The translations under genes and the position numbers were made by a program. DNA of 64,000 nucleotides from Heliopora coerulea (Eukaryota > Cnidaria > Anthozoa > Scleralcyonacea > Helioporidae): NCBI GenBank assembly GCA_030142905.1, contig JASJOG010000104.1, positions 397,001 to 461,000 on the forward strand, read 5' to 3'. The stretch's first letter is position 1. Each line of letters opens with the position of its first letter. Below the pieces are notes generated by a model. That model ran no database searches. It worked only from the letters and a program-made list of their open reading frames with translations, and was not told the origin of the DNA. This document shows, piece by piece, positions 24,101-32,500 of the stretch.

Positions 24101-27100
24101 ACTGGCCGTGACAAGTTGGTGTCTATCTCTTCGGCAAACTTCATTTGACCATCTCAAACACATTAATAATTCATTTACCTAACACTAGCAAAATCAACAC
24201 CGCACTGGAGAGTGTGAAATCGGAGAAAGATTTTTCATAAAGTCGACCGACTTTCCTAGGAATATTAGGAATAATAGGCATTTACATTCGATCTCTTAAC
24301 ATGGAGTATATTACGTGAAAATAAATTTTAGAGTGTCAAGATGATACATTTTAAGATCCAACCGCGACCAGTAGCTTAGTTGGCAGAGCACTGCAGCAGA
24401 TTTGCACGGTAGTGGGTTTGAGTCCCCCAGGAAGCCTTGGAAAATAACAGATGAAAGTTCGTCAAGCTCTATCCTCAGAAAAACGATTTTTGAGTCCTGG
24501 ACGGGGATTGAACCCGCAACCTTCTGAAGAACGATGAGACGCTCTAAACATTGAGCTACTAAGACTCAGATGGAGAGCTAAGGTGCAATGAGGCCTTAGA
24601 GTTGTATTTTTCGAGATACACTACAGAATGACTACAGTTTCAACCATATCGACACCAAAAGTACAAGGTACAATTGTAAAAAAACTTTCATCATTACTGA
24701 TTCTGAACTTACCACAGGCACAACGTATGCGCCATTCTTTACAACAGCAGGGTTTACAAAATGTTCGTGAAGATGTCCACTATATTCTGTGGCTCTGGAA
24801 AGGAAAAGGGAAAAACGTGCCACTGAAATATATCCTACTTATTGACCGAGCGTGAGGTCCGTACTATTAAAATATTGGACTGATGTTTTCAAGTACGTCA
24901 AGAGGTCCGATATTTCATTAGTACAGATCGAGCAAGCGAGGTCAGTAAGTAGTTTATTGTATGGCTTTACTGAAATATAATTGACAAGAGTAAAGTTAGA
25001 GAACGTCAAATGAAAACTTGCAATTCTGTCATTTCATATAGAATTTCTTCACCAAGTTCACTGTAAACAGTTACTTTTCCTTTTCTCATTGTTTGTAATG
25101 CATTTTCACTTCATATATTGTCAAAAATTTTAATTTTTATTCGACATTAGCGAGGCTTTTTAAAATTTCCCCCCATGAACGGACAATACGGGAAATATGA
25201 GACTAATTATGAGCCACTCAAATTGCGGGATTTCCTTATTCGGACCGCTCGCTGCCACAGCCTTATAATAAACATTAATGAATTACACTTAGCAAGAAAT
25301 GTTTTAAACACTTAACGTACTTGTTTTCCAGTGTAGGAGAAACACAAATGTAATCAAAGATGGATAAGTGCTGAACCATCTCACACAAACCAAGCCCTCC
25401 GGAATGAGGCCACACAGGAACTAAAACAATGGAGACAAAAGACGAAAACTTCGTTACAAAAGGACAACGGTATGGGGAAGTGCTGTCGACTTCGTGGAAA
25501 TCTAGTGCACAAATCGAAAAAAAAACCACGGAAATTTGGATAAAATTCGAGATATCTGTATATAAAGTCGGGCTAAATTCGGTCCCGTAAAAAGAAAGCA
25601 ATTTGGATCAAAAGTCCGGGAAATACCTTAACACCGATATTCAAAGTGGTTTAGTTACACCTCTCTCAGTTGTATCTGAAAAAGTCGCGCTTTCGTAGGT
25701 TTGTTCATATCAATACAATGGTAACGTGGGCAGGGTGATCATTGCAAATATTTTGAGAAAATGACCAGCTAATATCCTGAACTAAGGTGGTGTTGACGTG
25801 GAAGTGGACCAGCTTTCCTAGTAAGGCTGGCCCCCTCTAGCCGAGATCTCGCCTCCTTGTTAAATCCTTGGTAAAGTCTGTTTTCTTTTGAACGAGAGGA
25901 AGGCCAGCCTTCCATAAGTGATATCTCGCCATTGACTACAAAGGAACTAGGGGGCTGGAAATTCTTCAAGTAAACACACTCAGAAGGGCTGGCTCTCCTG
26001 GGAGGGCTGGGAAAAAATGAATAAACACATGCATGCTAGATCCAGCCAGAAGGGCCTAGAAGGGCCAGAAAACTTCCATGTAAAAGTGAAGTGAAATTCA
26101 GCTTTCTTAGTTCTTACTGGGGCTAGCCCTACCAAGAGGGCTTGCTTGCTATGCACCATATCACGGTACTATTGTTTGACTCAAAAGTAGACGGCTTGCT
26201 CTTATCTCTAAAGTATGTCTCCTTATCGTCATTTTACACACGAACCACACCCTCCAACCTCCACTTAGTGTGGACTACGACCACACCCTCAACCTTGTAT
26301 TTAGCACTCCTGAACAAACGCTCACTCTTACTCGTGGAAGGTGATATAAAATTTCATATTTACTTACTGTTAAACTTAGCAGCTAAAAACAAAACAGACA
26401 TAACTTCGTTTACTCCACCAAGGCGACAACTATCAATTTGACAATACTGAAGTCCATTACTTTGCATGAATTGTTTGAACATGACACGATTAGGGCATGT
26501 CTCGCCAGTAGCCACCGCGATACCTTCCGACTTCAACGCGTCGGCTATCTTCGCATGGCCAAGAATGTCATCGGGATGTGTCGGTTCCTCTATAAATTTC
26601 GGCTTAAAAGGAGCAAGCTTCTTCATGTTGTCAATAGCCTGTTGGACATTCCATACTTGGTTTGCATCCATCATCTGGGAACAAGTTTAATCAATGAATG
26701 AATGAATCAATGAATGAATCAATGAATGAATCAATGAATGAATCAATGAATGAATCAATGAATGAATCAGTCAATCTATCAATGAATCAATCAGTCAATC
26801 TATCAATGAATCAATCAGTCAATCTATCAATGAATCAATCAGTCAATCTATCAATGAATCAATCAGTCAATCTATCAATGAATCAATCAGTCAATCTATC
26901 AATGAATCAATCAGTCAATCTATCAATGAATCAATTAGTCAATCTATCAATGAATCAATCAGTCAATCTATCAATGAATCAATCAGTCAGTCAATCTGCC
27001 AATCAATCAATTAATCATTCAATATGTCTGTCACTTTGTTTGTCAATATGTCTGTCATTATTCATTACCAAATCATTTTCCCAACCAATAACTTCTCGTA

Positions 27101-29485
27101 TAGTTGAAGCTCTCTTTATATCTTTTTCGATGTCTGCCCCAACTTTCATTTTAAACCTGAAATAAAATGACCAACTTATTTTTAAAATGAGAAACTATTC
27201 TGACAACAAACATTCAAGAATGGTTGTAATTGTACTGAAATCAATACTTTGAGTGCATTGACTCACTGTAAATTTTACTCATTAAGGGGTAGGGCTTGTC
27301 CCATTGACAAGTAAAATCATCTAGCATTAGCCAGAGTAAAATACTAGAGTGAGTCCTTACCCTTTAATGGGTTAAATATTTGTGCTTATACTGGGTAACT
27401 CCATCAGCTCAAACTAAGCTGTTCTCCCAAGAGGTTTCAGGTCCAGTGTTATTACAGGAAGAATCCAGAGTACCTGGAGAAAATGCATGGTCCTTGATAC
27501 AGTCAAACTTGACAACATTCTTCTCACACGTGGCCAAGGTAATTTTCATCAGACAACAATGTGGAGCAGGAATCAAACCCTTGTCATAGAGGTGAGAGAT
27601 TTCTGTACCACCACTGTGCCACAAGTACCCTCAGGTTGGAATAAGTGTATAATTAGATTTGCACAAGTGTGTCATAACTAGAATTATTTTAGTTGGTTAT
27701 TTTTACCTTATAATGGTTCCTACCATTTAGTTTTTGTAATTTATTACATAAAACTTAGCAATTATTATTGAGTGAAATTTCCAATCATACCAAATACAAA
27801 GCAGAAGGGTCCAGGTTTTTATATATGATTACCTTTTCCATCCATCATCTAAAGCTTTCTTGCAAAGTTCTTGTATTTTATCAAGATCATAGCCAAGCCA
27901 CCCAACTGAAGTGATATATGCTGGATATCCATGCTCCATGACATACTGCTCTAAAGTGCACAAAGACAACCTGGTTTTTACCATGTCATGGACACCATGG
28001 TTGAAGTTTTTCTCCAAGAAAATGAGGAATTTTTAAATTACAGTACCAAGTGTCCACAATTAACAAACTGGCAACTCTTGGACCAATGGAAAGTGATTAT
28101 TCCTGAGCAAAATGCTATGTAGCAACAGATATCCGTGAAAATAGGTACATCAAGCCTACAAGGTTGTCACAATTTTTTACCAGATAGCTTCTACACAAAA
28201 ACGTACTGGAACATTCATACTAAAATCTATCAGCCTGATAGCTTGTTGAACATGTTTACCATTGATGCTATGATACTGTAACCAGATTTTCAAAAATGGA
28301 CACTGCAAAAGTTTGTTTCCATCAGTTTAAGAACTAACTTCATTTTACAGAGCTTAATGTTGAGTAGGACAATGGATTATTATGGTGTCAAAAACAGTAC
28401 CTCTTTTATTTTTCAAACTGTAATTTTTCTTCAAAATTTCTAAAATAAAAATGTGGCAACTAATTTCCTTCAATCTTTACATAAATGTAACACTGACATT
28501 GTACTAAATATTGCCACTTGAAATTACAGAGTAAATTAGGTAAATTGCTTTATTGTAAATCAGGAGGAACTTGCAGGTTTCATGGTGGGTAAATGAGAGC
28601 CTTGTTGTCTGCTGCCACAAGGATATCTAGGATGCACAGAGCTTGAACTTAATGGAAACCTTACCTAAAGCCTCTTCCTTTGTAACTGCATCGTCTCTAA
28701 ATATAGTTTTAATATAGTATGCATTAATTGTAGTAAATTATATACCACTTAATAAATAACAAACACCAAGTTTTTCATAAGATTGTAAAGTTATATAATT
28801 ATGTAATTATTATAAACTATGAATTTGGATTAATGCCTTTTGACAACCTAACCACAATAAGCTATTTCTGAGTTGTGTTTGTATTAGAAAGTCTTCCAAT
28901 AAATGGAAAATAAAACAACCTAAAAATGACTGTGAGAAAGTATTCCTCATGTCTATGGCTTTTGATTTAAGTAATCCATAAAAGAAAAACTGAAACTTAC
29001 ATATAATGGAAATCAATTGTTGATAGCAGCTTATCTGGAGGCTATTGGATATATAATAATAATAATGATGAATAGTTTATCAAAATAAAACTAATGTCCT
29101 TAGATAAAGATGACTGGAATATACATGGAATTGGTCAAAAGAATGCACAATGAAAGTGGTCATTCAATCCAACAACCAATGGATCATCTTCATCTGCTCC
29201 TGTTTCCACCTCTATGTCTGCATCTCAATAGCATAAAATGTCTTTATTTGTATTTAATTTTGTACCAGCTTTGAAGTTAAGGTCTATTGGGTCTGCTACT
29301 GTATGACCATCCAACCATATCCCAGTCTCTATAGGTCTGTATGTGCCTCTGTGTGTGTTTGGGTCCACATACATGTCTCTGTTGCACCAGATTCCTCATG
29401 AATTATTTCAACTGCCCTGGTTTGTTCTCCTAATCTAAATCTGCATCTCTGTCCACACTGTTCAGAATATACACACATACATACA

Positions 29486-29517
<32 letters not shown>

Positions 29518-32500
29518 AACTCCTGCATGATGAGTGACCCGAAATTATATAAGGTTTCTTGATAATCACTTACAGCTCAATGTAACAGTAAAAACATTCA
29601 TGCAAAATGGTGGCAAGCTTCATGAATGTTATTGAGGAATTTTTCAAACAACTTGTTCATAACTAAATGCTATAAAATAATAACCTGTACAATTATACTA
29701 AAACAATTTATCACCTCAGGCTCAGTGAATAAGCATACAATAATCAACAATACATGATGTACTTGCTGAGTTTGATTATTCAGTGATGTTCACTTTGCCT
29801 TTGGAGAATATGTAATTGTTGAATATTTATTAGTATATTATTATATTATCTACAGCATACCATGTCAACCAGAAGTTTCCAAAGGGGCTACATTAAAGTG
29901 AAAAATAGATATTTAAATTACAACAATACTGATACAGCCATGGCAAACTTATACTTTCCTACCACCCTGCTCTGAATTACTTTCATAGATCATGGGTCTC
30001 CATTAATTGGCCTTATCAACTGTAACATACTGGAACCAAGGGGTCACCACTGACTGGAAAGAATTAAGCCGAAACCTAAACCTAATCCTACAGCACTCAT
30101 CTTCCAATTCCTAATAATACAAAAAAAAAATACTGAAGTATTTACAAGACTGAAAGAATATCACAGATATGAATGTATAATACCTGTGATGAGTAAAATT
30201 GTCTGGCGTTAGTCAGAGTAAAATACTGAAGTGCGCCGATGCCCTTTAATGGGTTAAATTAAAACTGTTCAATTAAGTTACAAACTGAAATAGCCATCAA
30301 ACATTACATTGGATCTTACTGAGTGGCAGCAATTGAAAGCAAAAAATATTTATGTACTATAATTTACCTTTCCTTCAATTCTTGCCCATAAATCCCATAT
30401 TGCATTTACAATTCCTGCCACTGCTAAGTGGAGAGCCCCCTTCTCAGGACCAATCTGAGAGAGGTCAAAATAGAAAAATTTAATGATCATCTTACAATGT
30501 CAATCAATAGTCTACTAAAAAAATGTAGTTTATAAGTAAAAGCTGACAATGCAAGAAGAGGTACTGAATCAACTAAGAAAAGTTCTGTAATAATTTTTCC
30601 ATCAATTCAACTATTAAGAGACTTATAACAACTTTGTGCTAATTGTGTTGATGCATTGCTTTTCATGATGATATCCCAAAAGATGGGCAATGCCAAGAAA
30701 AACATATCTCTACTGATATACCAACTATCTGTGCAGGAGCTATTGATGGTATGAATTATCTTGTATATTCATGACACTACAAAAGCTATTATAACCCATA
30801 TAACATGCATCAAGTATATACTGGTTGTTGAATATTGATTGGAAGCTGACACTATTAAATCTTCAGATTATGACCTGTTGCACAAGTTTGGATTTACAGT
30901 AGCATGATGCATGAACTTGCTACTACCATTAATTTATAAAATTACACTTGATTAGCATAAAAAAATACCTTTACCTGAGAAAGAAACAAAGACTGAGTTA
31001 CAAAAAATAAAACTTTTTAATAACATCTAACAACGGAAACAAGATTAAACTTTCTTACCCATCGTATCTGGGTTTCATTAACAAGTGATCTCCAAAAGGT
31101 TGCAAAGTTATCAAATATTTCATCAATGGATACTCCAATAATTAAATGTGATAAGGTTTGAACAGCTTGAGTTACTGGAAATTTAAAATTGAAAAAAAAA
31201 AAATGAGTACATTAAACAACTGAATGATTTTTAATTAATAGTTGAAAATCAATGATTGACCACTTCTTGCAAGTTTAGCCTGAAATGATGTAATGTGATA
31301 CCAACTAGAATTTCACCTGTTCTTTTGGCATTTCAAAAGTAACTGATAAACAGTTAAATTTCTGAGAAAAAAATTCATGTTATTCACTTCACAATAATGA
31401 TTTAGCAATGATTAGATTAACTAGCCAGTAAGTATTTTATAAGCCAGTAAGTATTATTCAGAAAATTGGGGATCCTGCTCCTTAATGGGTTAATTTGATT
31501 CACTAGTCAATTTTATTCAGCAGAATTGGTTGCCCCATGCTTACTGGGTTGGTTTGCAATACTACAAAATACCTTGGAATAATTTTTATACCTACCAATT
31601 TCTGTTCCTCTCCCAAAGGTAAAAGATAAACCATATCCACTGACACCATCACTTCTATTTGTTTCAATAACCACATAAGCTGCTGAATAATCTGGGTCTT
31701 TGTGCTGTGAAATGTTCAATAAAGAGAATCCTCCTAAGCTTGTAAACTCTGAAAAGTTCTACTTTTTAAAGCATTGATTATTCTACTTCTGTTCGACAGT
31801 TCTACAAGATCAATAATGGCATTGATGCTGTTCACAATAAGTGCAAGTGGCCACATCTGCTCAAGGTTGGTCAAGGGGATTGGTGTAGCAATTGATGGAC
31901 CTCTCAAATAAATCCTGGATATAACTGGCCTCTAAAATCAAATAGTATTTTTTATGAAGTTTGGTATTTAACAATACCTCTCGTTCCATTTAAATCCAGG
32001 AAGACATATATCAGAAAATTAATAGGCTGTGGGGCATGGTGAGCATTTATTAAGTGCCCAGGGCTAAACGTAACTTGTGCTTCCTACATGCATCTTCCAT
32101 ATTCTCAACTTCAAAAACGATGCTGCCGTTAATGACAATATTCCACGGGCTAAATTGTAATTGGATTTACAAATTTTCTTATCGTTTTCTACGACATCAC
32201 ACTTTTGAGCCCACCCCCACTTTGGCGGTCTGGGGCAATTACCCACCTCTGCCCATCCGCCATCACACCACCACCGACAATGGGATGGGCTCCAAATCCA
32301 AGTTGCCTCGATGATTTCCGGTATTGCCTGTAACTTGCCACAAATTTAGTCACTCTTATAAGAGTTCGTGTTCTTTGCAACTTATACACATAACTTCATT
32401 GTCATAACGTTGGATATTTTTAAAGTTACACGATTAAATAAATCACGGAAGAAAAATATCTATTTATAAAAACGATATTGAAAGCGAACATTGACCAAAG

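Noticed and set aside
26698..27165. Plus-strand frame rich in MNES/NQSVNLS repeats
   Set aside because: Produced by the minisatellite, whose 8- and 24-bp periods keep one frame open; no start context or splice support.
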